This document shows positions 8,532-17,095 of a DNA stretch of 64,000 bases, one piece after another; position 1 is the stretch's first letter; each line of letters opens with the position of its first letter. Location of the stretch: contig NC_008786.1 in NCBI RefSeq assembly GCF_000015565.1, positions 496,001 through 560,000 on the forward strand, given 5' to 3'. The DNA comes from Verminephrobacter eiseniae EF01-2 (GTDB lineage Bacteria; Pseudomonadota; Gammaproteobacteria; Burkholderiales; Burkholderiaceae_C). The notes below the pieces were generated by a model. That model made no database searches. It was given only the letters and a program-made list of their open reading frames with translations, and was not told the DNA's origin. The translations under genes were made by a program, and so were the position numbers.

Positions 8532-9251
8532 TCAGCTTGAATCGCCAACACAGGCAGGGCAGCGACAAGGATCAACTCTTTCAAAGCGAGCTACGTAGCT
8601 GAGTGGCCCGGCGCCTCGGAGTCCACCGTCGGGTTCCAAGACGATGTCTATATCCGATGGAATGCTTGTGTCGGAATAGTCCAAAAGCAACCGTGCCAAG
8701 CGGATCAAGGCTTTGGGATGGCCGCCGATACAGGCGATATAGGGTTCGCGGAGATCCCGTCGCCCGTCCCACAAGCGCGGACAATCCGTTTCTCCGGGCA
8801 CGCCCGCGAGCGTGAATACTGGCAGTTCGGTCTGCGCATCACAGGTCAAAGACCACGGATACCAAGGATAGCGCTTGAGTTTGCGTTTGGGGGTATAGGT
8901 GAAGGACTTGGGCTGATCGATCGAAGGTCTTGCTGCGGTTATTCGTATGCCTTTTCCGAAGCTGCTTGAGGGTTTTGTGTTGCATCTCCGGGATTCGTTT
9001 TCTGTCAAAGATTCAGTGCTGATCGGAAGGTAGGTCTGATGTTGTGTCCCAATGGCGCAGGCCAGCAATGCGATCGCGATGCGCTGGAGGTCTTCCGTGC
9101 TGGAAGCAATGCAAATCCAATAGATTTTGTATGTGTCGTGGACACCGCATCTCATTTCAATGGTGCAGTTCAAACTGCCCATCGAATCAACCAGTTTGTT
9201 GGCATCGATCGATGCCAGTTTTTTAAAGTCTATCCCCATCAACTGATTCAT
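8532..9251 (-). CDS. B-type array protein, pair 1
   Basis: A 239-residue B-type member (MNQLMGIDFKKLASIDANKLVDSMGSLNC). Start MNQ overlaps the A stop as ATGA, with GGAG upstream. It carries SFGKGIRITAARPSIDQPKS, LKRYPWYPWSLTCDAQTELP and the C-terminal CRCPACVGDSS. Nearly identical to pair 5 B. Confidence 0.72.
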   Translation of the reverse strand: MNQLMGIDFKKLASIDANKLVDSMGSLNCTIEMRCGVHDTYKIYWICIASSTEDLQRIAIALLACAIGTQHQTYLPISTESLTENESRRCNTKPSSSFGKGIRITAARPSIDQPKSFTYTPKRKLKRYPWYPWSLTCDAQTELPVFTLAGVPGETDCPRLWDGRRDLREPYIACIGGHPKALIRLARLLLDYSDTSIPSDIDIVLEPDGGLRGAGPLSYVARFERVDPCRCPACVGDSS

Positions 9252-9928
9252 TTCATGCACTCCAACCGGTCTGCAATTCTTGTAAACCTGACTTCGTAAC
9301 TAAATGATTTAACACCTCGAAAGCCGCCGTCGACTTCCAGATCGATTTGTTCGGGCGGAATGTCCGTGTTGGCATAGTCCAGGAGTAGTCGCGCCAGACG
9401 GATCAACGCTTTTGGATAACCACTGACAACGATGATATGAGGTTTTGGGATATCTGCCAGGCCGCTCCACAGCATATTCGTATAGTATTCTCCTGGCGCG
9501 CAATCGAAGCCGAAGCATGGCAACTCAGTCCAATAATCACATGTCAAAGACCATGGATACCAGGGGTAGCGTTTGAGATCTCGTTTCGGGGTGTAGGTGA
9601 AGGACTTTGGTTGATGGAATGGATCAAATTCTAAAGGTCTTGCCGAGCCTATCTTTATGCCCTTTGTTGGACCCACGGCCGTAATCGGTAGATAGGTTTC
9701 ACACTGCGTCCCGATGGCGCAGGCCAGCAACACGAGCGCGAGGCGTTGCAGGTTTTCTGCGTTGGATGCAATGCATATGCGGGAGATTTCATATTCACCC
9801 CCCGCCGATGCATAGCTGTGACACCCGATCTGAATGGCGCAGTTCAAACTACCACCCAATGAATCCACCAGTTTATTGGCATCGACCGAAGCCAGTTTTC
9901 TGAGGTCTACCCCCATTAGCTTATTCAT
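9248..9928 (-). CDS. A-type array protein, pair 1 (next to the toxin-like gene)
   Basis: A 226-residue A-type member directly behind the toxin-like gene; its ATG follows that gene's stop by 14 nt with GGAG between. Sequence hallmarks are as for pair 5 A, including the stop-loss extension RLECMK and ATGA overlap with B. As the first pair after the active C-terminal module it would be the expected cognate immunity pair. The region from here to 2.4 kb is visibly richer in A and T than the housekeeping genes. Confidence 0.74.
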   Translation of the reverse strand: MNKLMGVDLRKLASVDANKLVDSLGGSLNCAIQIGCHSYASAGGEYEISRICIASNAENLQRLALVLLACAIGTQCETYLPITAVGPTKGIKIGSARPLEFDPFHQPKSFTYTPKRDLKRYPWYPWSLTCDYWTELPCFGFDCAPGEYYTNMLWSGLADIPKPHIIVVSGYPKALIRLARLLLDYANTDIPPEQIDLEVDGGFRGVKSFSYEVRFTRIADRLECMK

Positions 9929-9942
9929 TTCATGTCCTCCAA

Positions 9943-12900
9943 TCAGTCTTTGAATGCCTGACCCGCAAACACCTCTACATCGATGCGGATGTCATTATTT
10001 TTATTGTTTTTATTATTATTATTTAAAGAATAAAAAGCCCTGGAGTTTTCCCAGTCCCGTGGGCATACACCTCCAGAAGGAACTCCGGCAATTGCTCTTT
10101 TTGCCTTGAAAAATGCCACCTCCCGCACCTTCAACTGCTGGGGCGTCAGTTTTGCCTTCAATTGCTCAATAAGAACAAAAGCCTCCCGCTTGGTAAGCGG
10201 GTCGGGCTGCACCCAAGTAGTGCTTTCCTCCGCATAGTCACCCTTTTTACCCCCCTGAGCCTGAAACCTCCCCCTATGGCAATCCTTGCTGCCCTTGTCG
10301 CAAGGATTGGGTGCGGCATGCGCCGAGAACGTCAGGGATGATATTCCCAACATCACCATGACCGACACCAGCGCGGGGGTCGCTGGCGGCAAGGAAACGA
10401 CGGTCACTGCCAGCAGCGCGGCGGCGATGGACAGCGCGATGCTCGTCAATATGCGCTGGGCTATCGATTCGGCCAGGGGTTGGACCGACTCCTCGCAAGT
10501 GACGAGCTCGCCGCCATTGCCCACGCCATCGATGATGTAAGCGCCGGCGCCGGTTTGCGGATCGGTGGCAATGAAACCCTGCCCGCTCCAGCGCATCAGT
10601 TGCACCGGGGCTTGCGGGGCCAGCACCTCCAGGCGGTTGGCCACAGCGCTGGCCACTTGCTGCTGCATGCTGGCCGACACCGTTGTCACCGCCAGGTATT
10701 GCTGCAAGTTGCCCGCGTGCAACTGCCACAGGGCAACGCCTTGATCGTTGGCCGCCGCGATGACGCTGACCGCAGAGGCCGCAGCCCCGGGGGCCAAGCC
10801 GAGCATCTCCTCGAAGATGCGCCCCTCCAAGAACGAGTTTCTGGCCCCCGTTTGCAGCAGATACTCGCGCGTGGCCGCCGGGTTGGCGACGCCCGTGACG
10901 GCCACGCTCATCCTGCGGATATCCACGGCGTAGCTGCGGTATTGCCCTGTCCTGGGAATGCCCCAGGAATACGTCACGCTCAGCGGGGAGGTGAACAGGC
11001 CGATCGATGGCAGGCGGTAGGCAATGACATTGCTGGCATTGGCCATGATGGCGCCGGCCTCATTGGCGCGCGACCAATAGCCCAGGCCGAACTGGTGCAG
11101 GTTCTCCAGCGCTGTGTCCGGCGCGACGGCGGCGGCCCGGTCGAGCGCATCCTGGCAACGGATGCCGGTGGCATCCACGCTGAAGGCAATGGCATCGCCC
11201 ACGGCGTTCTCGAACTTGAAGTCCTCCTCGACGCTGCCAAAGTGCGGGCCTGTCAGCACATAGCTCCACCATTGGGGATCGCCCATGCGCTGCGGGCCGG
11301 ACTCGGCAAGCACCCGATCGTCGAGTTTCAGCCGGGTCTTCTGGCGTATCAGATACAGCGGCAACGCCGTGGCGTTGGCCACGTACTGCCCGATCAGGGC
11401 CTGATCGGCGCTGCTGGCGGCGACCCCCTCGGCGGTAATGCGCCGCGAGCCGATGTCCGAGAACAGCACAGACTGCGACAGCAGCGGCGCGCCATCGGCT
11501 TTGTCATTGGCGCTGGCGTACAGCTTGAAAGTAATGGCCCAGCGCAGCGCATCGGGCACCACCGTGGTCTGCGGGCCTTGCAGCACGACGGCGTAGGGGG
11601 TGGCGCCGGCCAGGACATCGGGGGCCCAGGCGATGATGCGCTTGTGCCCGAACACATCAGCCAGGCTGGCGTTGGGCTTTTGCGCCTGGATGTAGGCCAG
11701 CGCCCTGTCCTGGTAGGCATCGAGTTGCGCCCGGATACCCGCGTGGTTCAGGCGCCGCACCCAGCCCTGGGCGGTGTCGATGGTGCTGTCATCGTGCCGG
11801 GCGGCGTTCAGCAGGGCCGAGGCGTCCTGCGGGACCTGGCTCCGGATGTCCAGACCGGAGGTGTAGCGGTACTGCTTGTAGCTGGCATCGAGCGGCACCC
11901 AGGCATTGAGATGGGCGTTGGGGTTGACATGCTGCAGATGAGCGTCCGGGGTGCGGATCGGGGGACTGGCCGCAGCGCCGCCTTGGCGATGGCCGCGGCC
12001 GGGCGACCAGTTGACATAGGCCTGCACCCAGACATGCTCCATGCGGATGCGCTCGATGGCGCCGCCCCGGGCCAGCCCGGTGGCAGCAATGCCGCCCTGG
12101 TGCAACAGGTTGAGCGCCGCCTGCGCGTTGGCGGTGCCGCCGACCCAGTTTTGCACCTTGTCGGCGGGCAGCTCGATGGTGCCGAACTGGTAGCGCGCCG
12201 GGATCTTGGCCGCCCTGAGCAACGCGATGTGCAGGCTGGCGATGTCAAAGGCGTTGCCCCTGAGGGTTTGCAGGGTGCTGTCGGCATTTTGCAAGGCCCC
12301 CCAGGTGGGCAGGAACTCGACCGTGTTGCGCACCCAGTTGTCGATGAGCACCGGGTTGTTGCCCAGTTGCGCGGCTTTGGCCTGGATGGCGCGGCTGAGG
12401 GTCACCTCCGCCGTGGGGGCCAGATCGGCCACATCGGGGGCGGTGCCGGGCGCCGGAGGGATGTCGAAGCGGATGCCGGCGATCGTGGTGCCGGCCTGGG
12501 CCAGCAGCACTTTCTGGTCGGCGTACAGGCTCTGGTGCCAGGCGGCTTGGCTGCTGGCCGGCTCAGCGGTGGTGGGCCGGGGCGTACCCCAGGGCAGTTC
12601 GCCGGGGTTGAGCGGGTTGCGGGCGCGGGCTGCCGGGTATTGCTCAAAGAACTGGCCGATGGCGCCGAGGTTCTGCTCGTCGGGTTGGGACTGCCAGGCG
12701 CGCAGGCGCTGGCGCAGGGTCTGGGCGCGGATGCGCAGTTGGGTTTCGGCCTGATCGTGGCGGGCCAGGATCTCGGGGCCGACTTGCTGCTCGATCAGGT
12801 CGGCGCGGCTGGCGTGGAATTCGGCCAGCGCCATGTCGGTGTCGGCGTCAATGGCTTGCACGAGCGCGCGCAGTTGCTGCTGTTCGCTGGCTTGCCCAGA

Positions 12901-13233
12901 GGCACTCTTGATGGCGAAGGCGCCGGTGCCCGGTGCAGCCACCGGCTTGGCGAGCGCGCGCACGAGGCTGTGGGCCAGGGCCAGGTTGCGCGCAATGCGT
13001 TCGCTGGCCGGGGCCGGCCTGCGCGTTCGGGCGGACTGGCCCGGCCCATCGCGCTGCTGCGGCGGGCGCAGGCGCTGTATCTGTGCCTGATCTGTCGGAG
13101 AAACGGGCACGGCCCCCTGCTGCGCCAAAGCGCTCAAAGGCAGCAAGGCATGGCACAAGAGGGTGCCGATCAACAGGCGCGCAATCGGGCGCAGCCAGGG
13201 GTGCCAGGGCGTCAGGGTGTTGTGCGAGTGCAT
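9943..13233 (-). CDS. Exported transglutaminase-fold protein with variable C-terminal module (candidate polymorphic toxin)
   Basis: A 1096-residue protein. Residues 1-38 form a Sec signal peptide ending ALAQ. Charged helical stretches follow to about 230. A transglutaminase-like domain spans about 295-460. Its RGNAFDIASLHIALLRA block (near 326) has Ala where family enzymes carry the catalytic Cys, while the His (MEHVWVQAYV, near 399) and Asp (WVPLDAS, near 446) positions are kept, so it is probably not a peptidase. GAGAYIIDGVGNGG near 896 precedes two membrane-type segments, then PCDKGSKDCHRGRFQAQGG, YAEESTTW and a C-terminal module ending GQAFKD. Its paralogue at 21327-24560 diverges after the GxGNGG motif, as expected for a swappable toxin end. 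Activity unknown. Confidence 0.7.
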   Translation of the reverse strand: MHSHNTLTPWHPWLRPIARLLIGTLLCHALLPLSALAQQGAVPVSPTDQAQIQRLRPPQQRDGPGQSARTRRPAPASERIARNLALAHSLVRALAKPVAAPGTGAFAIKSASGQASEQQQLRALVQAIDADTDMALAEFHASRADLIEQQVGPEILARHDQAETQLRIRAQTLRQRLRAWQSQPDEQNLGAIGQFFEQYPAARARNPLNPGELPWGTPRPTTAEPASSQAAWHQSLYADQKVLLAQAGTTIAGIRFDIPPAPGTAPDVADLAPTAEVTLSRAIQAKAAQLGNNPVLIDNWVRNTVEFLPTWGALQNADSTLQTLRGNAFDIASLHIALLRAAKIPARYQFGTIELPADKVQNWVGGTANAQAALNLLHQGGIAATGLARGGAIERIRMEHVWVQAYVNWSPGRGHRQGGAAASPPIRTPDAHLQHVNPNAHLNAWVPLDASYKQYRYTSGLDIRSQVPQDASALLNAARHDDSTIDTAQGWVRRLNHAGIRAQLDAYQDRALAYIQAQKPNASLADVFGHKRIIAWAPDVLAGATPYAVVLQGPQTTVVPDALRWAITFKLYASANDKADGAPLLSQSVLFSDIGSRRITAEGVAASSADQALIGQYVANATALPLYLIRQKTRLKLDDRVLAESGPQRMGDPQWWSYVLTGPHFGSVEEDFKFENAVGDAIAFSVDATGIRCQDALDRAAAVAPDTALENLHQFGLGYWSRANEAGAIMANASNVIAYRLPSIGLFTSPLSVTYSWGIPRTGQYRSYAVDIRRMSVAVTGVANPAATREYLLQTGARNSFLEGRIFEEMLGLAPGAAASAVSVIAAANDQGVALWQLHAGNLQQYLAVTTVSASMQQQVASAVANRLEVLAPQAPVQLMRWSGQGFIATDPQTGAGAYIIDGVGNGGELVTCEESVQPLAESIAQRILTSIALSIAAALLAVTVVSLPPATPALVSVMVMLGISSLTFSAHAAPNPCDKGSKDCHRGRFQAQGGKKGDYAEESTTWVQPDPLTKREAFVLIEQLKAKLTPQQLKVREVAFFKAKRAIAGVPSGGVCPRDWENSRAFYSLNNNNKNNKNNDIRIDVEVFAGQAFKD
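9994..10026 (-). repeat. AAT/AAC triplet tract coding for an Asn-rich run
   Basis: A low-complexity tract of mostly AAT and AAA/AAC codons in the C-terminal module of the toxin-like protein, encoding NNNNKNNKNND just before the conserved DIR...GQA tail. Its bases are unlike the surrounding GC-rich gene. Slippage here would add or remove whole codons. Confidence 0.7.
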
Positions 13234-13242
13234 GGGGGCGGG

Positions 13243-13947
13243 TCAATCCGGGGAAGCTGTCCGGCCGGGCGCCGCACCGGGCTGGTCTGGCCCGGGTCGG
13301 CGCTGTAGCCGCCGGCAACGCTGCGCTCGGCCCGGCCCGCGTTGGCAATCGAGCCGAGCAGCCTGTGCGAGGCAGCGGACGGCAGGGTGCTTGTCAGTGT
13401 CACCACGGCGGGGCTGCTGCCTAGTGTCGCGTCACCGATCATCTGTCGGTCCGCGCTGGCCATCGAAGCGCATCGCGGCGTTGCATCGCTTGCCAATACA
13501 GCTCGGTATTGGCTGCGCGATGCGCCTTGCGCTGCGCTCCGATGGCGGCGCGCAGCCTACGACATCTGACCGGTGACGCGACACTAGCAGGCGCAGCAGG
13601 GTTTTAGCGGTTTCGCAACGGGCTTGGGTTGGCGCCACCAGCGCCGAGGTGCGGCTGGGTTGGCCGTCGCTCAGGATTTGGCTTTGCAGCCATGCCAGGC
13701 CCGAGCCGATCGGGTCGGTGGCTCCCAGGGCGGCGCAGGGCAGTGACAGGACCGGTAGCAGCCGGGCGGTGATGATGGTGGTGGTGGCTTCGAGCCGGCC
13801 CAAGACCCTCGCGGCCAAAACGCGCAGGGCTGGCCAGGCTGTCTGCGCGGGTCTGCGCTGACCCGTCACTGGGGGCGCGTTGTGGTCGCTGGCAGGGCGG
13901 GCCTGTCGGCTTGGCGCACAGCATGATTCACAAACCGACCCATTCAT
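13243..13947 (-). pseudogene. Collapsed copy of the giant exported protein gene
   Basis: The first part (from ATG at 13947) matches the N-terminus of the giant protein encoded at 24570-31871: MNGSVCES, the hydrophobic export segment and GSGLAWLQSQILSDGQ. The 159-bp miniature element interrupts it at 13425. Sequence matching residues near 145-200 follows, with a short deletion, and then jumps directly to the last residues before the giant's stop. About 6.5 kb of the gene is thus missing. It sits immediately upstream of the transglutaminase-like gene, exactly as the intact giant gene does in the other locus. Confidence 0.8.
13425..13583. mobile_element. Miniature inverted-repeat element, copy 1
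   Basis: A 159-bp element with 17-bp perfect ends TGTCGCGTCACCGATCA and inverse; the right end here has one mismatch (CCGG for TCGG). Direct CTAG flanks it at 13421-13424 and 13584-13587. It has no transposase gene, only an internal GC-rich region. Four-base YTAR-type duplications are known for the IS5 subgroup, so an IS5-like helper is a reasonable guess. Confidence 0.8.
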
Positions 13948-14150
13948 GGTGTCTTGTTGGCTGGCCTTGGGCAATGTCTGCCGGGGGGATCGATGTGGCA
14001 GGAACGGTGGCAACTGCCTCGGGCCGGTGCAGTATATCCAAATGTGTCTTGTGGTATGAAATCATTACCAAAAATTGGGCGCGCGCCCGTGCAGCATCTC
14101 CGGTCAGGGGGTGTGCACGGTTTGGGATGCGGCAAGCAACGGCGGGGATG
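13948..14150 (-). repeat. Leader region duplicated at 31872-32073
   Basis: The sequence upstream of the giant-gene remnant is nearly identical to that upstream of the intact giant gene, up to the GGCGGGGATG at about 14150. It should hold the locus promoter. A TATACT-like box on the minus strand (plus 14031-14036) is present in both copies. The duplication therefore covered promoter, giant gene and transglutaminase-like gene. I see no gene in 13948-14264. Confidence 0.7.
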
Positions 14151-14176
14151 AACGGCGGGGATGAACGGCGGGGATG
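14138..14176. repeat. Three tandem copies of AACGGCGGGGATG
   Basis: A 13-bp unit repeated exactly three times. The duplicated copy of this region near 32060 has only one unit, so the expansion happened after the locus duplicated. Confidence 0.85.
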
Positions 14177-14264
14177 GTTTGCTCATCGCGGTCGCGGTGT
14201 CGTGCAGCCGCAGGCCAGGATTTTTCTGCTCCACCGATGCGGCGGGGTTTGCCATGGCAACGAC

Positions 14265-15246
14265 ATGGACCACACTTTGGGCCTGTCGCTGCCCATGTCT
14301 GCCGCCTGCCCGCCCCGCGATCCGCGTTTTGCCACTACCTTGGCCCATGGCCTGGCCCTGCTCGAGGCTTTCGATGCCACCCATGCGGGCCTGACCAACA
14401 AGGAACTGGCCGAGCGTTCCGGCCTCTCGAAGGCCACTGTCTCGCGGCTGAGCCTGACCTTGCAGGCGCATGGCCTGCTCGAGTGCGGGCCGGGCGAGCG
14501 CCGCCATCGTCTGGCCTCGGCTGCCCTGACCCTGGGCTATCCGCTGCTGGCCGGACTGGGTATCCGGCGCGAAGCGCGTTGGGGCATGAAGCAATTGGCG
14601 GATGAGTTGGGAGGCTCGGTTTCTCTGGGCCTGCGTGAGCGCGCCCGCATGATTTATGTGGAGACCAGCCGCAGCAGCAATCCGATGGCCTTTTGCCCCG
14701 ATGTCGGCGCCGCGCTGCCGATGCTGCAAACCGCGATGGGTCGCGCCTGGCTGGCGGCGGCGCCCGAGGCCCTGCGGCGCGAGGTGCTGGCCTTGCTGCG
14801 CCGGCACTTGCCGGCCGCCTGGGCCCAATGGCGCGCCAGCGTCGGGCCGGCCATCGAACATCTGCAGCGCCACGGTTTTTGCGTCTCACATGCCGACTGG
14901 CAGTCGGATGTGTATGCGGTGGCCGTGCCGCTGAACGCGCCGGCCGATGCCGAGCCTGTGGTCATCAACTGCGGCGTGCCGATCCGCAGCCTGCGCCCCG
15001 GCGAGCTCCAGAGCCGGGTGGCGCCGCGGCTGATGGCCCTGGCGCGCCGCATCGAGGCCCATTGGCGCGCCGCAACGCAGCCGGCAATGCCGGTGGCGCT
15101 GCCACTGGAGGTGGTGCATGGCGCGGTGTCTGGCACGGTGTCCCATGCGCACACCCTGTCGCGCGGACTCGATTTGCTCCAATGCTTCCGCCCAGGCGAA
15201 GTGCAACTGGGCCATGCCGAGTTGACGCGCCGCCTGCGCCTGCCCC
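14265..15246 (+). pseudogene. IclR-family regulator, truncated in a second DNA-binding region
   Basis: An IclR-type transcription factor. The N-terminal winged helix (LTNKELAERSGLSKATVSRLSLTLQAHGLL, about residues 40-70) is followed by an IclR effector-binding domain (MIYVETSRSSN, GVPIRSLRPGELQ) to about 280. A second IclR-like start then begins (LSRGLDLLQCF, QLGHAELTRRLRLP) and is cut at about 15246, where it meets toxin-tail and IS sequence. It was probably a double IclR protein. The ATG at 14265 gives MDHTLGLSLPMS; other starts are possible. The target is unknown. Confidence 0.75.
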
Positions 15247-15262
15247 ATATTCATCGCCCCAT
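15236..15262 (-). other. Array tail fragment at the IclR/IS junction
   Basis: On the minus strand these bases read NGAMNMGQA, the same tail found between B and A genes of the array 6-11 kb away. About 27 bases are shared with the array. The first 10 or so also fit the IclR gene, so recombination through this short identity may have joined the array to the regulator. Confidence 0.5.
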
Positions 15263-16598
15263 TGTCCTGAAGCAAGCGCATATGCTCAACACCCTGCACG
15301 AAATCCCTGACCCGGGCAAAGCCAAGCCAGAGGGATTTGACGCCGGGCTGTCCATCGCACTTGCGACCCAGGAAGCCGCCGAGCATGGCGATTTGCCGGA
15401 TGACTTCACGAATGGTCGGTGGCTGAGTCGGTGGTTTTTTCTTTGCCAAAATGTACGCCCCCTTCCACTCTGCCTCGGTCAACAGCGCACTGGCGCTCAA
15501 GTCTGGATGGGTGCGCCCCAGTCTGACCAAGCGCGCCAAGCGCCAGGCCACGACCATATACACGGCCAGCGCCAACTCCAGCTTGGCCACGCTGCCCAGT
15601 TGCAGGGCTTCGACACGGCAGCCGTTTTTGAGCACGTTGAAAAACGTTTCTATTTCCCAGCGACAGCGGTACCAGTCGATCCACTCCACCACCTCGGCAA
15701 AGTCGCTCGCCATGCGATTGGTCAGCAGATGCCATTGCACCGCCTTGCAGCCTGCCGGCGGGTTCGTTTCCTTGGCCACTACGCAGGTCACCGTCAACTG
15801 GCCACCCGCCCCATCGGGAATGCTCAAGGCGCGCGCCCAAATTTGCTGGCGCACCACGCGGGCAGCCTCGGCGGTGCGCGCTGCCAGGGTGAATTCAATC
15901 TCGCCCAAGGGCGCATCCTTGATGGTTTGCGCCCACGATTTGCTGCCGTCGGGCAAGGTGCGGTTGTGTTTCGAGCGAATCAGCCAGTCCGCCGGATGCC
16001 CCAGATCGCGGGCGCGGTGCATCATTTCAACGATGTCCGCTTCTCGATCGCCCACGCAAACCAGGCGCGTATCGGCCAAGGTTTGCGCCATCTCGCCGAT
16101 GCGCTCGTAAGCCTCGCTCCAGCGCAGACTTTCCCGCACACCGGCTCGCGTGCCATCGTCCGCCTTGGGTGTGCGTGCCCACATCCGAGCGTCGGTGATA
16201 CCCAGCGGTTCGCGTTCGGGCGTGACGGCATAGGTCGGGTGCAGGTACATGCCGCGTTGGGCTTCGTAGGACAAGGGCCCGAGGCCTTCGATGCTTTGCC
16301 CGTTGAAATCCAGCTCGGTGGTGTCTTGCAGGCACAGCACGACGCGGTGTTGTCGCATCCGTGCTGCGGTGCGCTCGATGTGCGGGGCCAACACCGTTTC
16401 CCATTTCAAGGGGCGTTTGGCGTTGTTGGCTTGATCGAAAAATCGTTACGCCCCTTGCGTTTCGCTCCAATCCGGACATGCCCCAGGAATGCTGGCTGTG
16501 GGCTTGTCGGCAAATCGCTCCGTGAGTTGGATCAAGCGATGATTCAAGCGCGCATCTCCCAACTGCGCTCCTGCAAATTCTTCTGCTGCCCATGTCAT
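15263..16598 (-). pseudogene. IS4-family transposase with an internal stop
   Basis: The frame starts MTWAAEEFAGAQLGDARLNHR and continues to GACPDWSETQGA, then meets TAA where Tn5-like proteins have Tyr before RFF. The rest is open in the same frame: LCLQDTTELDFNGQ, CVGDREADIVEMM, and the YREK-type region around YRCRWEIETFFNVLKNGCRVE, with GGFLGRKCDGQPGVKSLW near the end. A single nonsense change therefore inactivates an otherwise complete DDE transposase. Its own stop is not clear because the frame runs on into IclR sequence. Confidence 0.82.
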
Positions 16599-16712
16599 CG
16601 CTGTCTCTCTTGTCTAAAAATGAATCAAGCGGGGAAAAGGCATACCAGACTGAACTTCTCGTCTATTGCTGGCACGGGCGCGGGCTTCAAGGAGGAGGGT
16701 TGTGTGTAATGG
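15263..16712 (-). mobile_element. IS4-family (Tn5-like) insertion sequence, defective
   Basis: About 1.45 kb between a B-gene fragment (16713-16870) and a B-tail fragment (15236-15262), so it appears to have landed in the 3' end of a B-type gene. The length suits a Tn5-like IS. I could not find convincing terminal inverted repeats, so the borders are set by where array homology stops. Confidence 0.6.
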
Positions 16713-16870
16713 CATGGGATCAACTCTTTCAAAACGAGCTTCGTAGCTCAGTGGCCCGACGCCCCGGAGTCCACCGTCGGGTTCCAGGACGATGTCTATA
16801 TCCGATGGAATGTTTGTGTCGGAATAGTCCAAAAGCAACCGTGCCAAGCGGATCAAGGCTTTGGGGTGGT
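16713..16870 (-). pseudogene. Fragment of a B-type array gene
   Basis: Encodes HPKALIRLARLLLDYSDTNIPSDIDIVLEPDGGLRGVGPLSYEARFERVDP in pieces matching residues about 180-228 of the B proteins. It is cut on one side by the IS4 element and on the other by transposase debris. It shows the A-B array once reached, or was copied to, the other locus. Confidence 0.8.
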
Positions 16871-16871
16871 C

Positions 16872-17095
16872 ACCGATGTACTGAAAGGCTGGACCATATT
16901 ATCTCGAATCAAACCAATGCTCGGAATGGCGGAGTACCAATGCAGATCGATCAGAGCGCAGCGCAATCATGCTGGCTGCGTGATATTGATCTGAAGTTAC
17001 ATGTCCGTGTTGGCATCAAAGTTGAGAAATGGTCTTTACGACATCAAAAGGGAAATATTGTCGAATCATGTGAGAATAAAAAATGATCCGACCCA
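16872..17095 (+). pseudogene. C-terminal remnant of a transposase
   Basis: One plus-strand frame reads GMAEYQCRSIRAQRNHAGCVILI, a stop, then SYMSVLASKLRNGLYDIKREI. This resembles the C-terminal end of DDE transposases in which a YxxRSIRxQxNH block is followed by a helix. It carries an in-frame stop and no upstream domains. Recognised by eye only. Confidence 0.45.

Noticed and set aside
2480..9928. CRISPR-like repeat array
   Set aside because: Repeat units are about 1.45 kb and fully coding, without short repeats and spacers.
13911..16709. A single 932-codon plus-strand protein
   Set aside because: It is the IclR gene followed by the antisense of the IS4 transposase, joined only because no stop occurs in that frame.
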